Counted from the first letter of the stretch, positions 1-6,831 are shown. The stretch is 7,061 nucleotides of DNA from Clostridiales bacterium UBA6388 (GCA_002437575.1 DJQK01000124.1:1-7061), one strand, 5' to 3'. Notes: generated from the letters alone by a model not told the origin. A program made the numbers and translations.

Positions 1-1040
1 CGCTCAACCAGCTGCTCGTCGAAATGGACGGCTTCAGCAGCAACACCGGCGTTATCGTTATTGCCGCGACGAACCGCAAGGATATCCTCGACCCCGCGCT
101 TTTGCGGCCCGGCCGCTTTGACCGGCAGATCTACGTCGGCACGCCCGACTGGCGCGGCCGCGAGGCCATTTTGAAGGTGCACGCAAAGGATAAGCCGCTG
201 GCCGAAAACGTAAACTTAGAGGCGCTTGCAAAGGCGACGGCCGGCTTCACCGGCGCGGATCTTGCGAACTTACTCAACGAAGCAGCGCTTCTTGCCGCCG
301 GAAAAAACCGCGCGGTCATCACCATGAAGGACATGGAAGAGGCGATGATCAAGGTCATCGCGGGCCCGGAAAAGCGCAGCCGCGTCGTGTCCCAGTATGA
401 GCGCAAGCTCACCGCCTTCCACGAGGCCGGACACGCCATCGCGATGTACTGCCTTCCCACGCAGGACCCTGTGCACATGATCACGATCGTTCCGCGCGGT
501 ATGGCGGGCGGCATGACCATTTCCCTTCCGCAGGACGATCAAGCCTTCGTCTCCAAGACCGAGATGTTCGAGACCATCGTGGGCTTTCTGGGCGGCCGCG
601 TGGCAGAGCAATTAAAGCTCGACGACATTTCGACCGGCGCGTCGAACGATATCCAGAGAGCCACCGCCATCGCGCGCGACATGGTGTCCAAATACGCGAT
701 GAGCGATAAATTGGGCCCTGTGTCGTATTCCTCCGGAAATGAGGTCTTCATCGGCAGGGATTACGAAAAGACGAAGTCGTACTCTGAATCCGTCGCGGGC
801 CGCATCGACGATGAGGTGCAGGCGATCCTGACGAAAGCATACGAAACATGCACCGACATTCTCCGCACGCACGACGCGCAGCTGGAGCAGGTCGCGGCCT
901 TCCTCATCGCACACAACAACATGGACCGGGCGCAGTTCGAGGCCGTCATGGAAGGAAAACCCGTTCCCGACGCAGATGTGCTTCCGATCGAGTCGATTGA
1001 GAAATTGGACAATCCGGAAGAAGATCCTGAAAACGCATAA
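1..1040 (+). CDS. ftsH: ATP-dependent zinc metalloprotease FtsH, C-terminal part (5' end outside window)
   Basis: FtsH is a membrane-anchored AAA+ protease that forms a hexamer and degrades misassembled membrane proteins and short-lived regulators. The reading frame is open from base 3 and begins with LNQLLVEMDGF, the usual FtsH sequence between Walker B and the second region of homology, so the N-terminal membrane segments, Walker A and Walker B lie upstream. Numbering from the Met at base 24: the second region of homology is at about 12-34, with the arginine-finger motif RPGRFDR at 28-34. GFTGADL at 74-80 lies in the AAA lid. The zinc motif HEAGH is at 133-137, and the likely third zinc ligand is Asp209 in STGASND. 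The protease domain continues to about 310 and is followed by an acidic tail. All visible catalytic residues are intact. A terminator follows directly. In many Firmicutes ftsH follows tilS and hpt, but that side is not visible here. Confidence 0.97.
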   Translation, partial: LNQLLVEMDGFSSNTGVIVIAATNRKDILDPALLRPGRFDRQIYVGTPDWRGREAILKVHAKDKPLAENVNLEALAKATAGFTGADLANLLNEAALLAAGKNRAVITMKDMEEAMIKVIAGPEKRSRVVSQYERKLTAFHEAGHAIAMYCLPTQDPVHMITIVPRGMAGGMTISLPQDDQAFVSKTEMFETIVGFLGGRVAEQLKLDDISTGASNDIQRATAIARDMVSKYAMSDKLGPVSYSSGNEVFIGRDYEKTKSYSESVAGRIDDEVQAILTKAYETCTDILRTHDAQLEQVAAFLIAHNNMDRAQFEAVMEGKPVPDADVLPIESIEKLDNPEEDPENA

Positions 1041-1041
1041 G

Positions 1042-1078
1042 AAAAGGTCCGTCGTTTCTGGCAAACGGCGGGCTTTTT
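1042..1078 (+). terminator. Rho-independent terminator after ftsH
   Basis: An 11-bp stem pairs 1047-1057 with 1063-1073, including two G-T wobbles, around the 5-base loop CTGGC. It is followed by a T-run at 1074-1078. The A-run at 1042-1045 can extend the pairing. It begins two bases after the ftsH stop codon, the usual place for an intrinsic terminator. It ends just before the ribosome binding site of the next gene, so it could also act as an attenuator for that gene. Confidence 0.8.
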
Positions 1079-1091
1079 ATAAGGAGCCCAC

Positions 1092-1991
1092 ATGGAGCAC
1101 TACACGGCGTTAAGCCCTTACCTCAAAAACCGCTTCGGCTGCAAGGTCTATAAGCTTTCGCTCTCGGCAAGCTGCACGTGCCCGAACCGCGACGGCAGAG
1201 CCGGCACGCGCGGATGCATCTTCTGCTCGGGAAGCGGCGAGTTTGCCGCATCCGGCGCAGCTTCGATCCCCGAGCAGCTCGAGCAGGCAACGTACATTCT
1301 CGGCAAAAAGGCGCAGAATGCGAAATTCATCGCCTATTTTCAGGACTTTACGAACACGTACGGCGCGGTTTCCCGCTTAGAGCCGCTGTTCTCCGCCGCG
1401 ATCGAGCCGGCCGACGTGGTCGCGCTGTCCATTGCGACGCGGCCCGACTGTCTGCCGGAGGAAATTCTTGCGATGCTCTCCCGGCTGCGGGCGAAAAAGC
1501 CGCTGTTCGTCGAGCTCGGCCTTCAGACGATGCATGAAGAGACGGCCCGCTATATCCGGCGCGGCTATGCCCTTCCCGTTTTTGAAGACGCCGTCCGGAC
1601 GCTTCACGCGCGGAACATCGAAGTCGTTGCGCATATGATTTTGGGGCTTCCCGGCGAAACGCCCGAGATGATAGCGCAGACTGCGCGGTATTTGGGCAGG
1701 CTCGGCGTAGACGGCGTGAAGCTGCATCTTCTGCACGTTCTGCGCGGCACGGACCTGGAAGCCGAATACCGGGCCGGACGCGTTCAGACGCTCGATTTGG
1801 ACGCGTATCTTACGATTCTCGAGCGCTGCCTCGAAAACCTGCCGCCGCGCGTCGTCATCCACCGGCTCACGGGCGATGGGGCCAAGCGCGATCTGATCGC
1901 TCCTCTCTGGAGCGCGGACAAAAAGCGCGTGCTGCATGAGATCCATCGCCGCTTTGACGCGGACGGCCTTTTGCAGGGCAGCGCTCTGTGA
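1092..1991 (+). CDS. ytqA: TIGR01212-family radical SAM protein (YtqA/YhcC-like)
   Basis: This is a 299-residue radical SAM enzyme with an Elp3-like cluster motif, cytosolic and complete. The start is fixed by AAGGAG at 1081-1086, five bases before the ATG. The [4Fe-4S] ligands are most likely Cys30, Cys42 and Cys45, in TCPNRDG followed by RGCIFCS; Cys28 is an extra nearby cysteine. Other family signatures run in order: SIATRPDC (113-120), ELGLQT (141-146), HMILGLPGET (181-190), LHLLHVLRGT (211-220), HRLTGDG (257-263) and APLWS (270-274). From memory, the B. subtilis homologue YtqA has been linked to wobble-uridine modification of tRNA (the mnm5U pathway, under the name MnmL), often beside the methyltransferase YtqB/MnmM. 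No such partner is adjacent here. Family assignment is very secure; substrate is inferred. No convincing promoter lies between the ftsH terminator and this gene, so it may depend on read-through or on a promoter inside ftsH. Confidence 0.93.
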   Translation: MEHYTALSPYLKNRFGCKVYKLSLSASCTCPNRDGRAGTRGCIFCSGSGEFAASGAASIPEQLEQATYILGKKAQNAKFIAYFQDFTNTYGAVSRLEPLFSAAIEPADVVALSIATRPDCLPEEILAMLSRLRAKKPLFVELGLQTMHEETARYIRRGYALPVFEDAVRTLHARNIEVVAHMILGLPGETPEMIAQTARYLGRLGVDGVKLHLLHVLRGTDLEAEYRAGRVQTLDLDAYLTILERCLENLPPRVVIHRLTGDGAKRDLIAPLWSADKKRVLHEIHRRFDADGLLQGSAL

Positions 1992-1996
1992 CCTGC

Positions 1997-2025
1997 TTGC
2001 AATTTTTCCGGTTCGGGAGTATACT
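1997..2025 (+). promoter_or_regulatory. Sigma-A-type promoter for the DUF5662-like gene
   Basis: The -35 hexamer TTGCAA (1997-2002) and -10 hexamer TATACT (2020-2025) are separated by exactly 17 bases. They begin six bases after the radical SAM stop codon. The expected transcription start is near 2032, giving a leader of about 37 bases. A short GC hairpin (CCGC, loop CCG, GCGG at 2042-2052) sits near the 5' end of that leader. The promoter indicates that the downstream gene is transcribed on its own. Confidence 0.75.
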
Positions 2026-2068
2026 GAACTTGAGAACAGAACCGCCCGGCGGAGAAAGGAAGCGCGTT

Positions 2069-2641
2069 ATGAAAAACTTCTGGGGCCATCTGCACACCGT
2101 CAACCACCACAGAAGGCTCGTCCGGCAGGGCTGCTTCCGCATGGGCCTTTACCGGCAGGGGCTGACGCACGATCTTTCCAAGTATGCGCCGGTCGAATTT
2201 TTCACCGGCGTCCGGTACTATCAGGGCACGCGCAGCCCGAACACCGCCGAGCGCGAGGAAAAGGGCTGGAGCGAAGCGTGGATGCACCACAAGGGAAGAA
2301 ACAGGCACCATTGGGAGTACTGGACAGACTTAAACGCGCAGACGAAGACGTATCAGCCCGTGCCGATGCCGAAAAAGTATCTGGCCGAAATGGTCGCCGA
2401 CCGCATCGCCGCGTGCAAAACCTATCAGGGAAAAAGCTACACGGACGCGTCGGCTCTTGCGTATCTGGAAAGCTCGAACGAGGCCCGGCTCGTCCACCCG
2501 CAGACGCTCAAAGAGCTGCGCTTTTTACTGACCATGCTTAAAGATTCCGGCGAGGCCGAGACCTTCCGGTATATCAAATCGTGCCTTCGCACCGGCGCGG
2601 ACTTCTGCCCGGTCGCGGAAACCGCCGCTGCTGCAAAATAA
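2069..2641 (+). CDS. DUF5662-like conserved protein, histidine-rich
   Basis: This 190-residue protein has no signal peptide or membrane segment and is probably cytosolic. I recognise the pattern of the DUF5662 family (function unknown, seen in Clostridia and in some phages): GLTHDLSKY at 31-39, EFFTGVRYYQG at 43-53, SPNTAERE at 56-63, and the histidine-rich block HHKGRNRHHWEYW at 73-85. Conserved-looking candidate metal ligands are His13/14, His34-Asp35, His73/74, His80/81, Glu83 and Asp111. The start is the ATG at 2069 because AAAGGA at 2055-2060 lies eight bases upstream. The frame stays open back to an ATG at 1988, but that codon precedes the promoter -10 element and has no ribosome binding site. 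The gene has its own promoter and terminator, so it is a single-gene unit. Family call is moderately secure; a metal-dependent activity is only inferred. Confidence 0.75.
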   Translation: MKNFWGHLHTVNHHRRLVRQGCFRMGLYRQGLTHDLSKYAPVEFFTGVRYYQGTRSPNTAEREEKGWSEAWMHHKGRNRHHWEYWTDLNAQTKTYQPVPMPKKYLAEMVADRIAACKTYQGKSYTDASALAYLESSNEARLVHPQTLKELRFLLTMLKDSGEAETFRYIKSCLRTGADFCPVAETAAAAK

Positions 2642-2646
2642 GATCC

Positions 2647-2677
2647 GGACGCAGGATGCTTCCTGCGTTCTTTTTTT
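2647..2677 (+). terminator. Rho-independent terminator after the DUF5662-like gene
   Basis: A perfect 8-bp stem pairs ACGCAGGA (2649-2656) with TCCTGCGT (2661-2668) around the loop TGCT. It can extend by two outer pairs to 2647/2670. Seven T residues follow at 2671-2677. It lies six bases past the stop codon. Confidence 0.9.
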
Positions 2678-2835
2678 CATTTTTTATTTCCTGCTATTTT
2701 GACTTTTACACATTTTTGTCGAATGTGCTTTCTGTCTTTTGAGCCGAAATATAGAATTTGTGTGAAATGCTGAAAAAATTCCTGTAAATTCCCCTTTCTG
2801 CCTATTGCTGTTTTTCCGGTTTTGTTGTATGATTC

Positions 2836-2844
2836 TGGTATACC
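2836..2844 (+). promoter_or_regulatory. Extended -10 promoter for the SLH nucleotidase gene
   Basis: TGGTATACC contains TG at 2836-2837, one base, and the -10 hexamer TATACC at 2839-2844. No good -35 hexamer lies 16-18 bases upstream (CCGGTT is there). Recognition would therefore rely on the extended -10, perhaps helped by the AT-rich DNA at 2680-2800. The expected start is near 2851, giving a leader of about 34 bases that ends in AAGGAGG at 2873-2879. Confidence 0.55.
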
Positions 2845-2884
2845 CTTTCGCATTCAGCGAGAGTGAGAAATTAAGGAGGATACT

Positions 2885-5059
2885 ATGAAGAAACTTATTG
2901 CACTTCTGCTGTGCCTCGTTATGGTTCTGAGTCTTGGAACCACGGCGTTCGCGGCAGACGCAAAATCCAACGACATTGTCATCCTGCACACCGACGACGT
3001 CCACTGCGGCGTCACCGACGGCATGGGCTACGCAGGCGTTGCCGGCTACAAGGCCGAAATGCTGAAGACCCACAACTACGTCGCGCTCGTTGACTGCGGC
3101 GACGCGATCCAGGGCGAACCCATCGGCACGCTGTCTGCCGGCGCTTACATTGTCGACATCATGAACGAGACCGGCTACGATTTTGCGGTCTTCGGCAACC
3201 ATGAGTTCGACTACAAGCTCCCGCAGCTGGCCAAGCTGACGAAGCAGGCCAAGTACGAATACCTCGCCTGCAACTTCAAGTACACCGGCACCGGCACGTC
3301 CGACATCACCTACAAGCCGTACGAGATCGTTGACTACGGCGGAACGAAGGTCGCTTACATCGGCATCGCGACGCCCGAGTCCTTCTCCACGTCCACCCCT
3401 GCATACTTCCAGGACGAAAACGGCAGCTACATCTACTCCTTCTGTGAAGACGACGACGGCTCGGCGCTTTATAAGGCCGTGCAGGACACCGTCGACGAGG
3501 TGAAGAAGGCTGGCGCCAAGTACGTCATTGCCCTTGCCCATCTCGGCAACGAAGGCATCACCGACATCTGGACGTCCAAGGCCGTCATCGCCAACACCAC
3601 CGGCATCGACGCGCTGCTCGACGGCCATGACCACGAGACCGTCACCACGAAGGTCGCCAACAAGGACGGCAAGGAAGTCGTCCTCGCCGAGGCCGGTCAG
3701 GCAGAAGGCAAGCTCGCTACCATCGGCAAGCTCACCATCAAGGCTGACGGCACGATCACGTCCGAACTGATCGAAGCCAAGGACGTTACCGTGAAGGACG
3801 AAAAAGTCGAAGCTTACGTAGAAAACATCCTGAACTCCTTCAAGGACAGCGTCTCCAAGGTTGTCGCCAAGAGCGACGTGGAGCTGCCCGACTACAACGG
3901 CGACAAGCGCCTTGTCCGCAACACGGAGACCGCCCTCGGCGATCTCGCGGCGGATGCGTTCCGCGTCATGATGGACGCCGACATCGGCATCATGAACGGC
4001 GGCGGCCTGCGCAAGCCCATCCACAAGGGCGACATCACCCTCAACGATATGCTCTCCGTCTTCCCGTGGGGCAACCTCCCCTGCAAGATGGAAGTGACCG
4101 GCCAGACCGTTCTCGATATGCTCGAGATGGGCGCGATGAAGTATCCGAAGGAATCCGGCGGCTTCCTCAGCGTTTCGGGCCTGAAGTACACCATCCTTGC
4201 CGGTGTTCCGTCCTCGGTCGAAACGAATGACAAGGGCGAGTTCGTCAAGGTCGCGGGTGAATACCGGGTCTGCAACGTACAGGTCCTGGACAAGAAGACC
4301 GGTACATATCAGCCGCTCGATCTGAAAAAGACCTACACCCTCGGCGGCATCGACTACACCATCACCTACTGCGGCGACGGCTTCACAATGTTCAAGGACT
4401 CCAAGGTCCTCAAGGCCGGCGACCCCACGATGACCGAAGCACAGACCGTCCTTTCCTACATCGAGACCAAGCTCGGCGGCACCATCGGTGAAGAATACGC
4501 CAAGCCCGCGGGCCGCATCACCATCTACTCCGACGTGAAGGCCAGCGACTGGTATCTGAAGGCTGTCAAGTACGCGCTCGACACCGGCCTTATGAACGGC
4601 GTCGGCTCGGCCTTCGCGCCGAACAGTGCGCTGACGCGCGGTATGCTCGTCACGATCCTGTACCGTCAGGCGGGCTCCCCTGCCGTCACCACGAAGGTCA
4701 CGGACAAGTTCTCTGACTGCGCCGAAGACAGCTGGTACGCACCGGCCGTCGTCTGGGCGGCGGAAAACAACATTGTCGGCGGCTACGAAGACGGCACGTT
4801 CGCACCCAACAAGGCCATCACCCGTCAGGAAATGGCGAAGGTGCTCTACGGCTACGATAAGCTCAGCGGCAAGGCCGGCGAAGACTTTGCTGTCCAGCTG
4901 ACCTACACCGACCTTACCTCCATCGCAGACTGGGCCCTCGAGGGCGTTAACTACTGCACCGCGGCCAAGTACCTCTCCGGCGCGAACGGCGCGTTCAACC
5001 CCGCCGGTACGGCCACGAGAGCCATGGTCGCACAGGTCTTCATGAACATGGCCGGCTGA
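2885..5059 (+). CDS. Secreted 5'-nucleotidase/UshA-family metallophosphoesterase with three C-terminal SLH repeats
   Basis: This 724-residue exported enzyme probably hydrolyses nucleotides, or related phosphoesters, at the cell surface. The start is fixed by AAGGAGG at 2873-2879. A signal peptide covers residues 1-23 (KK, a hydrophobic core, then AFA before the predicted cut). The dinuclear metallophosphatase domain spans about 30-290: HTDDVH (Asp38, His40), DCGD (Asp73), GNHEFD (Asn105, His106), AHLG (His219) and GHDH (His248, His250). The C-terminal 5'-nucleotidase domain spans about 330-545, with NGGGLR at 371-376 and CGDGF at 496-500 for substrate binding. Three SLH repeats follow at about 547-597, 607-657 and 672-724, each with a TR dipeptide (TRG, TRQ, TRA). 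In other SLH proteins these repeats bind secondary cell-wall polymer. Small differences from consensus are N-to-D in HTNDVH and S-to-D in GHSH; all metal ligands remain. Lysine is almost always AAG and isoleucine mostly ATC, unlike the neighbours, which suggests high expression. Exact substrate is unknown. Confidence 0.93.
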   Translation: MKKLIALLLCLVMVLSLGTTAFAADAKSNDIVILHTDDVHCGVTDGMGYAGVAGYKAEMLKTHNYVALVDCGDAIQGEPIGTLSAGAYIVDIMNETGYDFAVFGNHEFDYKLPQLAKLTKQAKYEYLACNFKYTGTGTSDITYKPYEIVDYGGTKVAYIGIATPESFSTSTPAYFQDENGSYIYSFCEDDDGSALYKAVQDTVDEVKKAGAKYVIALAHLGNEGITDIWTSKAVIANTTGIDALLDGHDHETVTTKVANKDGKEVVLAEAGQAEGKLATIGKLTIKADGTITSELIEAKDVTVKDEKVEAYVENILNSFKDSVSKVVAKSDVELPDYNGDKRLVRNTETALGDLAADAFRVMMDADIGIMNGGGLRKPIHKGDITLNDMLSVFPWGNLPCKMEVTGQTVLDMLEMGAMKYPKESGGFLSVSGLKYTILAGVPSSVETNDKGEFVKVAGEYRVCNVQVLDKKTGTYQPLDLKKTYTLGGIDYTITYCGDGFTMFKDSKVLKAGDPTMTEAQTVLSYIETKLGGTIGEEYAKPAGRITIYSDVKASDWYLKAVKYALDTGLMNGVGSAFAPNSALTRGMLVTILYRQAGSPAVTTKVTDKFSDCAEDSWYAPAVVWAAENNIVGGYEDGTFAPNKAITRQEMAKVLYGYDKLSGKAGEDFAVQLTYTDLTSIADWALEGVNYCTAAKYLSGANGAFNPAGTATRAMVAQVFMNMAG

Positions 5060-5088
5060 TTGCCAACCAGAAAAACACGCTTCCTTAA

Positions 5089-5121
5089 AAAAAGAGCATC
5101 CGTTTTACGGATGCTCTTTTT
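5089..5121. terminator. Bidirectional Rho-independent terminator between convergent genes
   Basis: A 15-bp perfect hairpin pairs 5089-5103 with 5107-5121 around a TTT loop. Its GC-containing core is AGCATCCGT/ACGGATGCT. Read on the plus strand, it ends in a T-run for the nucleotidase transcript. Read on the minus strand, the A-run at 5087-5093 becomes a T-run for the citrate synthase transcript, about 100 bases past that gene's stop codon. Confidence 0.92.
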
Positions 5122-5222
5122 GCGTATATCCGCAGCTTTGGGGCAATGTGGGCATCGACCCCTACAAAAAGACAGAGCGCTTTGTCCATAGCCCTCCCGC
5201 GCAGCCGGCGGAACGGAAGCTT

Positions 5223-6599
5223 TTATTGCGGAAGCTCCATATGCGCTTTTCTCTCCTCGATGGGCACATAGTGGTTGCGGATGGTGACGGCTCTGTACGC
5301 CGGGCGCATGATGCGGCAGCCGGTCAGCACCTCCTCCATCCGGTTGGCGCACCAGCCGGCGATTCGGGCCGTTGCAAAAAGCGGGGTAAACACCGCCTGC
5401 GGAATGCCGAGCATCCGGTAAACCAAGCCGGAGTACATATCGATGTTCGCGCAGATGGGATCGTCCGACCGGCGCTTTTCCTGCAATAAAGAAGCGCCGA
5501 TCGTTTCGACCTTCTCCAGAAGCGCAAAATCATCCGAAAAGCCCTTGAGCTCTGCCAGATGCGCCGCGTATTTTTTGAGAAGCACCGCTCTGGGGTCGGA
5601 GAGCGTGTAGACCGCGTGGCCGAGGCCGTAAATTTTGCCCGAGCAGTCCCCTGCCTCGCGGTTCAGGATCTTTACGAGATAATCGCGGATCGAGCCGTCG
5701 TCTTTGACGTTCACGTGCGCCTTGACATCTGCGAACTGCTGCATGACCTTCGCGTTCGCGCCGCCGTGCAGCGGGCCTTTGAGCGAGCCCACCGCGCCCG
5801 CGATGGCGCTGTAGGTGTCCGTGCCGCTGGAGGAAAGGGCTCTGCAAACGAACGTTGAGTTGTTGCCGCCGCCGTGCTCTGCGTGGAGCATCATCATCAT
5901 ATCGAGTAGATGCGCCTCTTCTTCGGTGTAGCTGGCGTCAGGGCGGATCATGCGCAGGAAATTTTCCGCCGCGGAAAGCTCCTTGCTCGGGTAGTGGATG
6001 TGCAGAGACTCGCCGTCAAAATAGTGCCGGTTCACGGCGTAGGCGTTTGCGACGATGGCCGGGAACGAGCCGATGAGCTGGATGGACTGGCGCAGCAGGT
6101 TGCCTGCCGACGTATCGTCCGGATTATCGTCGTAGGAATACAGCAGCAGCACGCTTCTTGCCAGATCGTTCATGATATCACGGCTCGGGTGGCGCATGAT
6201 CATGCCCTCGGTGAAGCCCTCGGGGAGCTTTCGCGCGGCGCACATGATCTCATTAAAATAGGAAAGCTCGTCTTTTGTCGGCAGATGCCCCATCAAAAGC
6301 AGGTACGCGACCTCTTCATAGCCGAACGTGCCGCTTTTGCGGTGCGCCTCGACGATCTCGTTTACGTCGATGCCGCGGTAGTAGAGCCTGCCGGGCATGG
6401 GAACGCGGCGGCCGTCTTCGATCAGGTAGCCCTGCACGCTGCCGACCTTCGTCACGCCGATGAGAACGCCGGTGCCGTCGCTGTTTCTCAGGCCGCGCTT
6501 GACGTCTCCGAAGTAATCGCCCGCCGGGATTTTGTATTCCTCGCGCACGAGCGCACCGAGCGTATCGTTCATGCGGAAAGCCGCTTTCGCCTGTTCCAT
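5223..6599 (-). CDS. Citrate synthase
   Basis: This 458-residue cytosolic enzyme condenses oxaloacetate with acetyl-CoA to give citrate and CoA, the entry to the oxidative TCA branch. Active-site residues can be matched to the family: His242 in EHGGGNNSTF, His278 in GPLHGGAN, His328 in GLGHAVYTLSDPRA and Asp387 in NIDMYSG. Arginine-containing segments ARIAGW (411-416) and MRPAYR (431-436) complete the substrate pocket. The N-terminus is about 40-50 residues longer before the RGIDV segment (75-79) than in compact bacterial forms, as in other clostridial versions I recognise. The start is supported by AAGGAG on the minus strand (6612-6607), seven bases before the ATG, and by a strong promoter 39 bases upstream. 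A divergent aconitase-superfamily gene begins 275 bp away, supporting a role in making 2-oxoglutarate for glutamate. Both gltA and citZ are used as names for such genes, so no symbol is assigned. A methylcitrate synthase role is possible but not favoured by this context. Confidence 0.96.
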   Translation of the reverse strand: MEQAKAAFRMNDTLGALVREEYKIPAGDYFGDVKRGLRNSDGTGVLIGVTKVGSVQGYLIEDGRRVPMPGRLYYRGIDVNEIVEAHRKSGTFGYEEVAYLLLMGHLPTKDELSYFNEIMCAARKLPEGFTEGMIMRHPSRDIMNDLARSVLLLYSYDDNPDDTSAGNLLRQSIQLIGSFPAIVANAYAVNRHYFDGESLHIHYPSKELSAAENFLRMIRPDASYTEEEAHLLDMMMMLHAEHGGGNNSTFVCRALSSSGTDTYSAIAGAVGSLKGPLHGGANAKVMQQFADVKAHVNVKDDGSIRDYLVKILNREAGDCSGKIYGLGHAVYTLSDPRAVLLKKYAAHLAELKGFSDDFALLEKVETIGASLLQEKRRSDDPICANIDMYSGLVYRMLGIPQAVFTPLFATARIAGWCANRMEEVLTGCRIMRPAYRAVTIRNHYVPIEERKAHMELPQ

Positions 6600-6637
6600 G
6601 ATCGTTCTCCTTCTCTCAAGGTCTTCGTGTTGTGGAC

Positions 6638-6666
6638 ATTATAACGAGGCCGCCTCAAAAATGCAA
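6638..6666 (-). promoter_or_regulatory. Sigma-A promoter for citrate synthase
   Basis: On the minus strand, TTGCAT (6666-6661) and a perfect -10 TATAAT (6643-6638) are separated by 17 bases. Transcription should start near 6631, giving a leader of about 31 bases that contains the AAGGAG ribosome binding site. The -35 hexamer overlaps one of the TGCAAG repeats described separately. Confidence 0.85.
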
Positions 6667-6682
6667 GATATATTTTCTGAAA

Positions 6683-6708
6683 TTTCAAAAATATTTTCAT
6701 TTTTGAAA
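6683..6708. promoter_or_regulatory. Perfect inverted repeat upstream of the citrate synthase promoter (putative operator)
   Basis: The arms TTTCAAAAAT (6683-6692) and ATTTTTGAAA (6699-6708) match perfectly around the 6-base spacer ATTTTC. The centre lies about 65 bases upstream of the predicted citrate synthase start site. That is the position usually bound by LysR-type activators, the class that includes the known Bacillus citrate synthase regulators CcpC and CitR. It could instead be an AT-rich UP-like element. The symmetry is seen in the sequence; the regulator is inferred. Confidence 0.45.
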
Positions 6709-6787
6709 AAGAATTGAATTTTTACCTGCATATTCTGAAAAAATGCAAGTACATTGCAAGCCACTTTGAAATTCATTCATTTTGCGC

Positions 6788-6816
6788 TTGATTTTTTTGC
6801 GCACACTTGCTATACT
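6788..6816 (+). promoter_or_regulatory. Sigma-A promoter with extended -10 for the hydratase gene
   Basis: TTGATT (6788-6793) and TATACT (6811-6816) are separated by 17 bases, with TG at 6808-6809 forming an extended -10. The predicted start near 6823 gives a leader of about 52 bases. It faces away from the citrate synthase promoter. Confidence 0.8.
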
Positions 6817-6831
6817 GTCTGCAAGATAAAC

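Larger units (their letters stand above)
6662..6825. repeat. Four dispersed TGCAAG repeats in the divergent control region
   Basis: TGCAAG occurs at 6662-6667, 6744-6749, 6755-6760 and 6820-6825. The first and last copies share the longer word TGCAAGATA. The two middle copies are 11 bases apart, one helical turn, and also form TGCAA-N5-TTGCA symmetry at 6744-6758. The first copy overlaps the citrate synthase -35 and the last covers the predicted start site of the divergent gene. They may be regulator half-sites; chance in AT-rich DNA is not excluded. Confidence 0.35.

Noticed and set aside
1988..2068. Upstream ATG at 1988 as the start of the DUF5662-like gene
   Set aside because: It lies before the promoter -10 at 2020-2025, overlaps the previous stop codon, and lacks a ribosome binding site; the extra 27 residues look like untranslated leader.
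1936..2541. Plus-strand open frame of 201 codons overlapping the radical SAM gene end and the DUF5662-like gene
   Set aside because: It is Arg/Ala-rich out-of-frame translation of two real genes, with no ribosome binding site at its start.
2705..2788. Pho-box-like hexamers TTTACA, TTCACA (minus) and TTTACA (minus) upstream of the nucleotidase
   Set aside because: They would suit a phosphate-starvation gene, but they are in mixed orientation with 22-base spacing instead of the 11-base tandem repeats of Gram-positive PhoP boxes, and the region is AT-rich enough to give them by chance.
2684..4024. Long minus-strand open frame (446 codons) opposite the nucleotidase gene
   Set aside because: It lies mostly antisense to a gene with clear domains, has a low-complexity Val/Gly/Asp-rich composition in its main part, and is explained by strong C-ending codon bias on the plus strand. 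No ribosome binding site or family match was seen.
5166..5186. Possible minus-strand terminator nearer the citrate synthase stop (short GACA/TGTC stem followed by a T-run)
   Set aside because: The stem has only four outer pairs before an A-C mismatch on the minus-strand RNA; the hairpin at 5089-5121 is far stronger.
5910..6644. Plus-strand open frame of 244 codons opposite citrate synthase
   Set aside because: It is an antisense shadow of a confidently identified gene and has no recognisable motifs.
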